DNA of 44,394 nt from Candidatus Bathyarchaeum sp. (GCA_020344315.1 CP070820.1:173605-217998); one strand, 5' to 3'; shown: positions 8,683 to 16,113, counted from the stretch's first letter. Program-made: numbers and translations. Notes: generated by a model from the letters alone, not told the origin.

Positions 8683-9406
8683 CTCTTCCCGTCAAGTCGA
8701 CTTCTGCTACGTCTGAAGCACTGACAAATTTTACTTCACCATTCTTCAGCCTAGAAATTACATCAACAATCTGTGATACTGATCTAGAACTATCAAAAGT
8801 TATTATCTTGAGGTCGGTTGATCTTGTCTTGTTCAGAATTAATTCAACAGAATCGATTGAGCCTTCGTATGTTATTGCGTTGTATTTTATGAATTGTCCA
8901 TTCTGAAATAAGTTATATTGCTGCTCGTATGAGAAGTCTGCGATGACCCCGCATTGGCTTAAGAGATAGTAAATGTTCTCATCGGTAGCTCCGTATGGTG
9001 CTCTGAACACGCGAGAGAACAAATTTCCAGCATTATCAACCGCCTCTTTGCCCTTTCTCACTTCTTCAAGTTGAACTGTAAAGTCTGAAACCGAAGTTAA
9101 ATCCACGTAATTATATGTTTGACTTCCAATATCGATTCCTTCTCCAAAATAAGCTAGACATTCCGGATTTTCCTCAGCAATTTTCCCTGGAAAGAAGATG
9201 GCTGCTTTGACATTTTGCTCTTCTAAAAATGATGCAAGTTCACTACACCATGTTACGAGATCTTCAGTGTCACGGATGTCGAAGGAAAGCATAACTTGTA
9301 GCTTCTCTTGAGGGGATGGCCCACGAAAAAAAACGGGGACAATCAGGGCAATTCCTATCAGAATAACAATTGTTGTGGAGATTGTTGCAACGTAAAAAAT
9401 CTTCAG
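8663..9406 (-). CDS. NodB-like polysaccharide deacetylase pseudoenzyme, membrane anchored
   Basis: An ATG at 9292 begins inside the fold (MLSFDIRD). In-frame upstream codons encode a membrane helix (KIFYVATISTTIVILIGIAL), so the gene must start earlier. No ATG, GTG or TTG is available there; AAGGGTGA sits 6 bases before a CTG at 9406, which I take as the start (247 residues). The fold has NodB-type blocks, but motif 1 reads SFDIRD rather than FDDG, and the usual SHTYNH metal motif reads SQTYNY, so one Asp and both His ligands are gone. FRAPYG is kept. It probably binds rather than cleaves polymer. It is the second gene of the exopolysaccharide operon, between the dehydrogenase and the GT2 synthase. 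A frameshift in the T-run near 9392 is an alternative explanation of the start. Confidence 0.75.
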   Translation of the reverse strand: MKIFYVATISTTIVILIGIALIVPVFFRGPSPQEKLQVMLSFDIRDTEDLVTWCSELASFLEEQNVKAAIFFPGKIAEENPECLAYFGEGIDIGSQTYNYVDLTSVSDFTVQLEEVRKGKEAVDNAGNLFSRVFRAPYGATDENIYYLLSQCGVIADFSYEQQYNLFQNGQFIKYNAITYEGSIDSVELILNKTRSTDLKIITFDSSRSVSQIVDVISRLKNGEVKFVSASDVAEVDLTGRGVSPGF

Positions 9407-9439
9407 ATACTTTCACCCTTGTAAAGAAGGAATAGCATC

Positions 9440-10312
9440 CTAGGCTTCAATGGCTTGCTCGATCAGATTTGCTTTTTCTTTGTTGTACCTAATGTGTCGT
9501 TTATATTGTCCATCAACGGCTTTTGCAGAATAAGCTATACTGAAAGGTATAGTTTGTTCTGTCAGCCTGAGGTACATTTGTGAATCTTTGGGGAGACAAT
9601 GCCCATTAATTCCGCTCCTAGCTTCAAGAATCTCTACGTTCCATTTTGAATTAATAGCCTTTCTTAATTGGGTGAAATCTAATGCTTGAATATCACAGAA
9701 CATTTTCAGCTCTTCTGCAAAAGCGATTTGGATCATTCTGTAAGTGTTCTCGATTATTTTGCTGAGTTCTGCCAGTTCAATGTCTTCTACTACATGTATC
9801 GGTATGTTAAGCAAATCGAGGTAAAAGTAAAGTGCCTCTGTTGCACAGCAAGTTCCACATCCTCCGAGCACTCTGGTCTGCTTTATACCGTGTAAATCTT
9901 TATCCTCAGAGTAAAATCTATGGGGCACGTGAGCAACGTGAAGTCGATGATTAAGGATATTATTGGCTTTTCTGGATGTTCCTTTTGTTATTGTGCTTTC
10001 TATAGCGACTAATGAACCTTCATTTCCTTCATCTGCTAATCTACGTATGACATCAAAAAATCCTTCAAGTGATGGAAAAGACATATTTTGAGGATTATGT
10101 GTGGAAACGCAAATTATATAGTAGTCATATCCTTTGAAACTTGTGGCTTCATTTTTGATGACTCCAGTGTTGAGAGCATGTTGGACAGCTTCGTCACTGA
10201 TGTCATAACCGTCAACGTTTAATCCGTGACGAGTCATGTATTCGCAATTGTTGTATCCAATCTGTCCAAGCCCTATTACTAAGGTCTTTGGTATTTTTGA
10301 AGATGGGTTCAT
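9440..10312 (-). CDS. UDP-sugar/GDP-mannose dehydrogenase family, lacking C-terminal domain
   Basis: The family oxidises the C6 hydroxyl of a nucleotide sugar (UDP-glucose, UDP-GlcNAc or UDP-ManNAc) to a uronic acid with two NAD+. The N-terminal Rossmann fold carries GLGQIG. The central helical domain contains IENTYRMIQIAFAEEL and the catalytic cysteine block SGINGHCLPKD. The protein ends about 47 residues after that cysteine, so the third (nucleotide-binding) domain of the usual roughly 420-residue enzymes is absent. The start ATG at 10312 is chosen because GGTGA lies 8 bases upstream; a GTG at 10324 is the alternative. It is the first gene of the operon and would supply a uronic acid precursor to the GT2 synthase, if active. 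Confidence 0.85.
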   Translation of the reverse strand: MNPSSKIPKTLVIGLGQIGYNNCEYMTRHGLNVDGYDISDEAVQHALNTGVIKNEATSFKGYDYYIICVSTHNPQNMSFPSLEGFFDVIRRLADEGNEGSLVAIESTITKGTSRKANNILNHRLHVAHVPHRFYSEDKDLHGIKQTRVLGGCGTCCATEALYFYLDLLNIPIHVVEDIELAELSKIIENTYRMIQIAFAEELKMFCDIQALDFTQLRKAINSKWNVEILEARSGINGHCLPKDSQMYLRLTEQTIPFSIAYSAKAVDGQYKRHIRYNKEKANLIEQAIEA

Positions 10313-10501
10313 GTTTTCATTCACCGTGAGAATGTAGCGTTTATTGAGTAATAATATTTAATAAACGTTGTCGTATTGCTGCCAAACACAAATACACTAC
10401 GTAACATCCGTCACACAGGACAGCGTAGATCAAAAGGCTGTTTGTTGGGGCTATTAACGCGACTAGAGGTTTCTTCTATCAACTTTGACATATTACCGCT
10501 T

Positions 10502-10520
10502 CTGAAATAACCATTAAAAT
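10502..10520 (+). promoter_or_regulatory. 19-bp element shared with the first winged-helix gene (copy 2)
   Basis: The sequence is identical to 6027-6045 and lies 41 bases before the ATG of the second paralogue. If attaaaat is the TATA box, transcription would begin near 10540. It is also about 190 bases upstream of the divergent exopolysaccharide operon, so a regulator bound here could affect both directions (inference). Confidence 0.55.
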
Positions 10521-10528
10521 TGATTGAA

Positions 10529-10552
10529 GCCTAGATTTGAAAATGTCTAGGC
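10529..10552 (+). promoter_or_regulatory. Leader hairpin overlapping the ribosome binding site
   Basis: GCCTAGA (10529-10535) and TCTAGGC (10546-10552) form a perfect 7-bp stem with a 10-base loop. The 3' arm covers the first bases of the GGCGGTG ribosome binding site (10550-10556) of the winged-helix gene. Translation of that gene could therefore be damped by this hairpin. Confidence 0.4.
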
Positions 10553-10561
10553 GGTGCTTCG

Positions 10562-10885
10562 ATGACGGAGAACAGAAAGGAGTTTGATGTTGTCGCCGAC
10601 ATCCTACGAGTAGCCACTTTGGGCTCAAAAGAGTCAGAGATCATAGTTGGATGCGACCTAGACCAAGACAGCCTTGAGAAATACATGCCTGCAATGATGG
10701 CGTTGAAGCTGGTAAGCGTAAAGAAAGAGCGCGAGAATTTTTACCGAACCACCCGCAGGGGAGTAGAGTTCCTACGCTTTTACCACGGTTTACGATGGCT
10801 CCTATGGGGCAAAGACTTTGACCTTGTTTTAGTCAACGTCCTAAATAAGCTGAAAAAAGACAGGAAACCGTACTATGTAAGATGA
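10562..10885 (+). CDS. Winged-helix regulator (HTH_45-like), paralogue 2
   Basis: This 107-residue protein is the same length as the product of 6098-6421 and aligns with it end to end without obvious gaps. Conserved segments include LGSKESEII, FYRTTRRGVEFL (wing) and HGLRWLLWGKDFD. It is divergently oriented to the exopolysaccharide operon (start at 10312), the classic position for a regulator of a neighbouring operon. It has no signal peptide or membrane segment. The two paralogues bracket the operon, suggesting they arose by duplication and may heterodimerise or compete at the shared 19-bp element. DNA binding is inferred from the fold; the ligand or signal is unknown. Confidence 0.82.
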   Translation: MTENRKEFDVVADILRVATLGSKESEIIVGCDLDQDSLEKYMPAMMALKLVSVKKERENFYRTTRRGVEFLRFYHGLRWLLWGKDFDLVLVNVLNKLKKDRKPYYVR

Positions 10886-11204
10886 CAAAAATTTGAAAAA
10901 AAGCCAGAGCCGAAAGAAACGATAACTCATTTTATCAAATAGCATATAGTCAATTTTCCCCTCAAGTTAAGGGATCAAAATTTCAGCATTTGGAAGTAAA
11001 GGAGCTATCATCGCAAAAGTTTCGATACCTGCTGAAAGATTAAAGCGTAGATATATCTAGGAATAAGGGTTTGCTGAGGCTCAACACGGGGCGATTCAAG
11101 GGAGATAAAAAGATAAAAATCCCAAGCTGCTACAATCGCTTTTGGTGATTCTCATCTTTTCCCGTATTGGAGCCTTTTCAGTCCCTTATTCCTCGGATGT
11201 TTTA
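10886..11204. other. Intergenic region between converging genes
   Basis: About 320 bases lie between the plus-strand winged-helix gene and the terminator of the minus-strand propeller gene. No open frame with a plausible start/ribosome binding site, RNA fold or repeat was found. A short aaaatttgaaaaaaagcc run right after the winged-helix stop may help termination. Confidence 0.35.
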
Positions 11205-11226
11205 CTCCCCATAAAAAAAGGGAGGG
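11205..11226 (-). terminator. Terminator of the secreted propeller gene
   Basis: Read on the minus strand, CCTCCC, a run of seven T, then GGGGAG form a short stem with the T-run in the loop, 12 bases after the stop at 11238. Archaeal termination relies chiefly on such T-runs. Confidence 0.5.
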
Positions 11227-11237
11227 AAATTCTGGGT

Positions 11238-13940
11238 TTATTTTCGTCTTCTGAGTGCCCAGAAGGCGCCTATGCCTATGACGGTGGCTATGGCAGTGGC
11301 TGCTATGATGGCTACTTCGATGGTGATGAACCTTGTTGGCTCCTCAGGCTCTTTAGTCGGTTCTTCGGTTGGTGCTTCAGTCGGGGCTTCAGTTGGTGCT
11401 TCAGTCGGGGCTTCAGTTGGCGCTTCAGTCGGCTCCTCAGTCGGCTCATCAGTCTCCGGTTCGACAGCCGGTGAAGGCGCTGGACCCACATCTATGTAGG
11501 TTGCTGCTCCTGAGCTACCATAAGATTCGTCTGCCTCGAAAGAGGCGATGATCTTGTAGGTGTCCTCTTCTGGAGGAGTCCATGCGAGACCGAAAGTGCC
11601 GTAATATCCTTCAGTTGTGGTTGTCCCAATGTCGATGTAACCCCCATCAGAGTCGATGGCCGATAATGTTACGGTAACACCAGTTATTGTCTCGTTTTGC
11701 CATATTCCGCCGATTGGTCTCTGCAGGTGCAGGTATTCCATTTGCAATGACATTGAGTCTTTGGAGACGCAAGGAGTACCTGGTTGAGCAGGAGACTGAT
11801 CTAGGACCGTGCCCTCAATCATAACTTTGGTTCCTTTTGCGATAGTTTTGGGTGATGCAGTGACTGTTGTCGCGCTTTTTCCTCTGCCGAAGACGTACAG
11901 GTACCCGTCCCAAGCGTTGGCGGCTGCGAGGTAGCCGTCAGCGATAGCGCTGGGGTTCATTTGATTTGCTATCTTCCATACAAGTTCGCCTGTGAAGATG
12001 TCGATGCAGTGTGTACCCCACCCTCTGGTTAGGGGCCAGCTTTCTGTGTGTTCAGTGTTGTATGTGAACATCTTTCCGTCAGCAATAACGGCGCCTGTGT
12101 TGAAGGGATAAACTCCTTTACCCTCAGCATTGATGTAGGGAGATTCATACACTGCAAGCGAGGGCGCTTGATAATGCCAGACTATGCTTCCGTCATCCCA
12201 GTCAAAGGCGTAGACACCGTCGTAGGCTTGTCTGAATAGCATGCCATAAGCTGATTGTGTAGCGTAAGCTCCGAAGCCGGCTGAGGACCAAGGATAGTCC
12301 ATCTGTTCGCTTCTCCATGCAAAGTCACCTGTCTCTAGATCATATGCCAGCCAATCCCCGTTCATCGTCAAGACAGCGATTTTTCCGTGGTCAGCGATAC
12401 TGCAGCCATAGCTGCTGTAAGAGGTGTCAGTAGGAAGCGTTTTGCTCCATAGCTCTTCGCCAGTCCAGAGGTCGTAGCCTTGAATCTCTAGTCCATACCA
12501 TGCGCCCATTGCGTCGGGTTCAATAGCGGCCGCATTAGCACCATAGCCAGCATTCCAATCGATTCGACTAGGTAGGCTGCTCCTTGCATAGGTCGTGTTG
12601 CTTACTACTCGTTCAGAGAAGTCATCGGTGTTTCCAGATGTGGTCCATTTAATCAAACGGTAATCAGGACTGAAATAGGTGCCAAGGTTCTGCACGCTCA
12701 AGGCGTAATTGTTCATGTAGTAGGTGCCATCATCTAATGGAGCAATCGAAACGTTCGCGGATATAGACCCATCCCATGGGTCATACTTTACCAGCCTCCC
12801 GCCGCCTATATAGAGTAGATTTGCATCCCATGAAGAAGCTGCTCCAGCGCCTGGCACTTCAGCCCACTCGCCGTAGTCATATTCAATGATGTCGGGTACT
12901 ATGGAAGTAGTCATCGGGAAGATACCAAACCACCAGAAAGTAGTTGTCTCTACTGGTTTTTCCCAATATATTTCTCCGGTACGTAGGTCGTAACATTGCC
13001 AGAGAGTTTCCTCACTTTCAGGATTTACGTAGGTACCATAACATCTTCCTTCAAAGATTAAGCTTGGGGCATAGCTTGCACCGCCAAAACCACCAGCAGT
13101 CCTGCCGTAGTGGTATGCTGTCGCTCCGAGGAGACCAGCTAAGGCTCCTTGCCGTTTCCATACTACGTGTGCACTATTCGGTCCTTGGACCCATGGATGA
13201 AATCCATAGTTAGCGCTCCAGCATGGATTCGTATCAGGGTAGAGTTGGTCCCACATAGAACCTCCTCCTATGTAGCCTGTACCCGGAAAGCCCCCTGCGA
13301 TCGGCCACCACTCTCGGTTATCCAGAGATACGGGTCGTTCCCAGTAGTCGGTTGGCCACTCAGATTCAGGCCAAGAATAAACCATGTCTTCCTGCACGGT
13401 AAGTGACTGTTCTTCAGTGGAGCTGGGCTCATAGTAGCACGATTCCTCAAATTCGGTGACACCCGCACCCCAGACAGCCCCCTCATGTCTAGTGTAGTTT
13501 CCTGGTGGGAAATAGCCTCCAAGGAAATCGAACTTGAGCGTCCATTCGCCAACCTGGTCAGGTACGTACTCGAACCATGCTGTGGTATCTGCACGATAAG
13601 AATCAATCCAGATGATGTCTTCGTTATCGTCCGGGTCTGTGATTGTTACCTTGTAGTCTGAAAAGTATTTGCTTACATGAAGTGCAGGGTTAAGATACAG
13701 GTTAACTAGTATGGGCTGGTTAACGCCTACTGGGTTGGGTCTAAAGCTAAGAAAGGCTCTGGTAGGAACTGACAAGTCAGGAGTAACGCCGGGAGGTAGC
13801 GGTATTGAACCGCCTTCTTGCATATTCTCGTATTGTTGAGCTTGCACTAGAACATTAAACAATGCCATAAAAGTTGCAGTCACCAAAAGAAATATAGCGA
13901 TTGTAGCAATCAATTTTGTTTTGTTTATTGAAAGTTTCAT
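11238..13940 (-). CDS. Large secreted PQQ-like beta-propeller surface protein, C-terminally anchored
   Basis: The start ATG at 13940 gives a clean signal peptide (KLIATIAIFLLVTATFMALF). An in-frame ATG at 13997 is the alternative and would be coupled to a small leader ORF. The 900-residue product has an Ig-like N-terminal region (about 40-150). A long block follows of repeats with WD/YD-[LG]-x-G-[ED]-x-x-W patterns (for example DLRTGEIYWEKP, DLWTGEELWSK, DLETGDFAWR and DIFTGELVWK), typical of PQQ/pyrrolo-quinoline-type propellers. Then comes a second Ig-like domain, a Thr-Glu-Ala-Pro linker and a final membrane helix followed by RRRK. It is therefore held at the outer face of the membrane. 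Ligand binding or surface-layer association is likely, but no enzyme activity can be assigned. It is common in archaea of the Bathyarchaeia type. Confidence 0.85.
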   Translation of the reverse strand: MKLSINKTKLIATIAIFLLVTATFMALFNVLVQAQQYENMQEGGSIPLPPGVTPDLSVPTRAFLSFRPNPVGVNQPILVNLYLNPALHVSKYFSDYKVTITDPDDNEDIIWIDSYRADTTAWFEYVPDQVGEWTLKFDFLGGYFPPGNYTRHEGAVWGAGVTEFEESCYYEPSSTEEQSLTVQEDMVYSWPESEWPTDYWERPVSLDNREWWPIAGGFPGTGYIGGGSMWDQLYPDTNPCWSANYGFHPWVQGPNSAHVVWKRQGALAGLLGATAYHYGRTAGGFGGASYAPSLIFEGRCYGTYVNPESEETLWQCYDLRTGEIYWEKPVETTTFWWFGIFPMTTSIVPDIIEYDYGEWAEVPGAGAASSWDANLLYIGGGRLVKYDPWDGSISANVSIAPLDDGTYYMNNYALSVQNLGTYFSPDYRLIKWTTSGNTDDFSERVVSNTTYARSSLPSRIDWNAGYGANAAAIEPDAMGAWYGLEIQGYDLWTGEELWSKTLPTDTSYSSYGCSIADHGKIAVLTMNGDWLAYDLETGDFAWRSEQMDYPWSSAGFGAYATQSAYGMLFRQAYDGVYAFDWDDGSIVWHYQAPSLAVYESPYINAEGKGVYPFNTGAVIADGKMFTYNTEHTESWPLTRGWGTHCIDIFTGELVWKIANQMNPSAIADGYLAAANAWDGYLYVFGRGKSATTVTASPKTIAKGTKVMIEGTVLDQSPAQPGTPCVSKDSMSLQMEYLHLQRPIGGIWQNETITGVTVTLSAIDSDGGYIDIGTTTTEGYYGTFGLAWTPPEEDTYKIIASFEADESYGSSGAATYIDVGPAPSPAVEPETDEPTEEPTEAPTEAPTEAPTEAPTEAPTEEPTKEPEEPTRFITIEVAIIAATAIATVIGIGAFWALRRRK
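11334..11456 (-). repeat. Tandem Thr-Glu-(Ala/Glu)-Pro coding repeat
   Basis: A stretch of tandem 12-base units encoding PTEA/PTEE repeats forms an extended linker, about 41 residues long, just before the C-terminal membrane helix of the propeller protein. Such wall-spanning linkers are often glycosylated. The tandem DNA is likely length-variable. Confidence 0.8.
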
Positions 13941-13996
13941 CTTTTTCCCATTCTTTATTTTCTTCTTCTGTAGTTGAGTTCTGATCGCCTTCAGCA

Positions 13997-14098
13997 TCAA
14001 GACAACAGAGATAAAACGCCAGAGGGAGACCGGAATGAAATCGAAGAACTGGGTAGGATTGAGCCCGTGCGGTTGTTAAAAGGCAAGTTTTGAATCAT
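13997..14098 (-). CDS. Possible leader ORF upstream of propeller gene
   Basis: An ATG at 14098 preceded by AAGGGAGAA opens a 33-codon frame beginning MIQNLPFNNRTGS. Its TGA stop overlaps an in-frame ATG of the propeller gene (TGATG at 13999-13995). The strong ribosome binding site and stop-start overlap suggest translational coupling. The peptide is Ser-rich with no recognised motif. It could equally be a chance ORF in the leader. Confidence 0.3.
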   Translation of the reverse strand: MIQNLPFNNRTGSILPSSSISFRSPSGVLSLLS

Positions 14099-14171
14099 AG
14101 TATTCTCCCTTAGATACGATGGATTCTTGCTAAAGTTGAGGTGCGCTACTATTGGCGGCCTTCACCCAACT

Positions 14172-14193
14172 ATAACCATTGCTCAATGGTTAT
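14172..14193. promoter_or_regulatory. 22-bp perfect palindrome with ATAACCATT half-sites
   Basis: ATAACCATTG and CAATGGTTAT flank a two-base centre (CT). The half-site ATAACCATT is also inside the 19-bp element before both winged-helix genes. It lies 230 bases upstream of the propeller start, next to TATA-like bases (gttataa on the plus strand at 14195-14201). Good candidate binding site for the twin winged-helix proteins. Confidence 0.5.
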
Positions 14194-14582
14194 TGTTATA
14201 AGCCTTTCCCCATATATCCGTCAAAACTACGCGAATATGTATCTCAAGAGGGAATGAAACGGATATTAAACAAATAAAATAGTAGATTATTTGTGATGCT
14301 ATGCAGGGATTGTGGTTTTTTGGGTGAAATCAGGGTGACGATTAACGAAGTTGGATTCGTTTCTCGATTAACTTGTTAATATATGGGGCTTCATCCTTCA
14401 AAGTCTGAACTCATGAGATGCGGTGCAGTTCACCTTCTCAGAAATCTTGGTTCATTGACAGACTTCATAAACGCAAACAAAAAGGCTAGCAGCAGGTAAG
14501 CCATCTGCTACAACACACAAAAACAAGAAACCTAGAACGTTCGGGTCAACCAGTACAAGTACATCATTTCCTAAAGACTAGA
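14194..14582. other. Intergenic region without recognisable gene
   Basis: Nearly 390 bases with no convincing open frame on either strand. A repeated cgattaac at 14339-14346 and 14375-14382 and a ttaatatat TATA-like run at 14385-14393 are the only structure seen. A non-coding RNA cannot be excluded, but no tRNA-like cloverleaf or conserved RNA family was recognised. Confidence 0.3.
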
Positions 14583-14628
14583 AAAGGAAAGGGGCTGTTC
14601 CTAGGTCGCTAATTGCTCTAGGTCCTTT
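14583..14628 (-). terminator. Nested hairpin downstream of nucS
   Basis: AAAGGA (14583-14588) pairs with TCCTTT (14623-14628). Directly inside the right arm, CCTAG (14600-14604) pairs with CTAGG (14618-14622). It lies about 50 bases after the nucS stop on the minus strand and is followed by a pyrimidine-rich tract (CCTTTCCTTTTC). A 3'-end structure is likely. Confidence 0.35.
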
Positions 14629-14674
14629 CTTAATACAACAACGCATGCGCGTATTGAACAGCTCTCTTAAGAAG

Positions 14675-15475
14675 CTATTTCTTCATAAAAAAATCAGCAA
14701 GTTTACGGGTTTCTGATCCTCGCAAGGTCTCTGCACATTTCTTCGGTGCCAAGGCTTTGAACTCTAGTCCCAAAGTAGCTAAAAGTCTCTGAACACCCTT
14801 AGCTAGGCGAGGAGCCACAAGGACGCCTCTAATTTCCCGGTTCACCGTCGTCTTCACAAAGTCAACATACTTCGCCAGTTGTAACGCCGCATCCCTTCCA
14901 GCAGTCCTCCGCTTGATCTCCACCACAACAAGCCTTCCGTCTCTGTCGATACCATAGACATCAACAAACCCGGGTTCAACCTTCTTCTCGTAAGATATAG
15001 GCGCGAAGCCAGCTTCTAAAATTGATGGATCCAGCAGAATCGCCCTCTGCATATCCGCCTCACTGGCATGAAGAGAAAATTCTCCCCGGTCAACCAAGCT
15101 CATGGCAGAAAGGAGGTAAACACGATCAAAAGATATGGTGACCGACTCGGAGGGTTTCCTGCGACTAGCACGAACCCGCAGAACATCTCCGATGGTACGG
15201 GTTTGAAATAGGCATCCGGCGGGCTGCCAGTTGACAGGCTCGTATCCCACTGGCCGGTGAACCAAAACTGAGCCATCCTCCTTGATTAAAACAATGCGCT
15301 CTCCGGGCTCCAGTTTTGAGCTTGCCCGTCCTTTGTAGTTTACCCAGCAGTTACCTACCATAATCACAGCTTTCCGCTCTGAAACAGCTTCTCTGATGAA
15401 TTTGGCTGCCTGCTCAACGCTTGGATTTTCTAGAGCAGTGACTGTTTTTCGACTGGGCACTTCGACCGCCAACAA
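14675..15475 (-). CDS. nucS: Endonuclease NucS/EndoMS
   Basis: NucS cuts DNA at mismatches or flaps and is the archaeal and actinobacterial alternative to MutS/MutL repair, stimulated by PCNA. The N-terminal half (residues 1-125) forms the DNA-binding, dimerising domain, with the WVNYKGRASS region contacting DNA. The C-terminal half is a RecB-like nuclease with the D-ExK motif: Asp172 in FVDVYGID, Glu186 and Lys188 in VVVEIKRR. The tail RKLADFFMKK is a PCNA-interacting peptide. The 266-residue length is normal for the family. It diverges from a methyltransferase gene across 39 bases, so both promoters overlap and transcripts probably have very short leaders. Confidence 0.95.
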   Translation of the reverse strand: MLAVEVPSRKTVTALENPSVEQAAKFIREAVSERKAVIMVGNCWVNYKGRASSKLEPGERIVLIKEDGSVLVHRPVGYEPVNWQPAGCLFQTRTIGDVLRVRASRRKPSESVTISFDRVYLLSAMSLVDRGEFSLHASEADMQRAILLDPSILEAGFAPISYEKKVEPGFVDVYGIDRDGRLVVVEIKRRTAGRDAALQLAKYVDFVKTTVNREIRGVLVAPRLAKGVQRLLATLGLEFKALAPKKCAETLRGSETRKLADFFMKK

Positions 15476-15514
15476 TCTTTAGAAGTGTGAAGATAGATAA
15501 AACTTCTGAGAAGC

Positions 15515-16069
15515 ATGCAGGAATGGAGCCAAAAGCGCAAAACATTGCAGCACTACGACCAGCAAGCAGTGGTCTATGATGTACAATATTTGGAGGAGCA
15601 GAATGCCAAAATAGAAGATGCCTTGGACAGCATGGAAGTCGGGTCAAATGAACTTGTCCTCGATCTGGGATGCGGAACAGGATTCCTCTTTCCACACATC
15701 CGCAAAACCAAGCTCCTCGTCGGCATAGACATCTCCTCAAAAGCTCTTCAGGTAGCAAAAAAACGGTCCAACACACTTCTCGTCCGTGCAGACGCAGATA
15801 ATACACCCTTCCCAAGCCACATTTTTGACAGAGTCTTCGCCATAACTCTCCTGCAAAACATGCCGAACCCCAAGAAAACTATCTCAGAAATGAAGAGACT
15901 CAGTAAACCTGATGCCGTCTTCGTTGTAACTGGACTGAAAAAGAAGTTCACAGCAGAAAGTTTCGTTGACCTCCTTAGGCGGACACGGTTGAAAGTCTCC
16001 ACTCTGAAGTCCGATGAGCACCTGAAAGGGCATGTTGCAGTATGCACAAACCTTCAGGAAGAAATGTAG
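15515..16069 (+). CDS. SAM-dependent class I methyltransferase
   Basis: The 184-residue protein has the Rossmann methyltransferase motif I VLDLGCGTGFLFPHI, an acidic end of strand 2 (VGIDISSKAL), VRADADNTPFP (motif II region) and a motif III-like VFVVTGLKK. This is the UbiE/COQ5-like (Methyltransf_11/25) branch. Motifs show SAM binding but not the substrate. It is short, lacking a C-terminal cap domain. It lies 44 bases upstream of the elp3 gene on the same strand and may be co-transcribed with it. A role in RNA or small-molecule methylation is possible but only inferred. Confidence 0.82.
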   Translation: MQEWSQKRKTLQHYDQQAVVYDVQYLEEQNAKIEDALDSMEVGSNELVLDLGCGTGFLFPHIRKTKLLVGIDISSKALQVAKKRSNTLLVRADADNTPFPSHIFDRVFAITLLQNMPNPKKTISEMKRLSKPDAVFVVTGLKKKFTAESFVDLLRRTRLKVSTLKSDEHLKGHVAVCTNLQEEM

Positions 16070-16113
16070 ACTTTATCTGAAAGCTTTCGCGCATATTTTG
16101 TAGATGAAACCTG

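Noticed and set aside
11272-11499. Plus-strand ORF with Gly-Ala-Ser-Val repeats
   Set aside because: It is the reverse complement of the Thr-Glu-Ala-Pro linker of the propeller protein, whose minus-strand frame is supported by signal peptide, domains and anchor.
14194-14582. Stable RNA gene (SRP RNA, RNase P RNA or tRNA) in the long gap
   Set aside because: No cloverleaf, conserved SRP or RNase P core bases, or long pairing could be found by eye.
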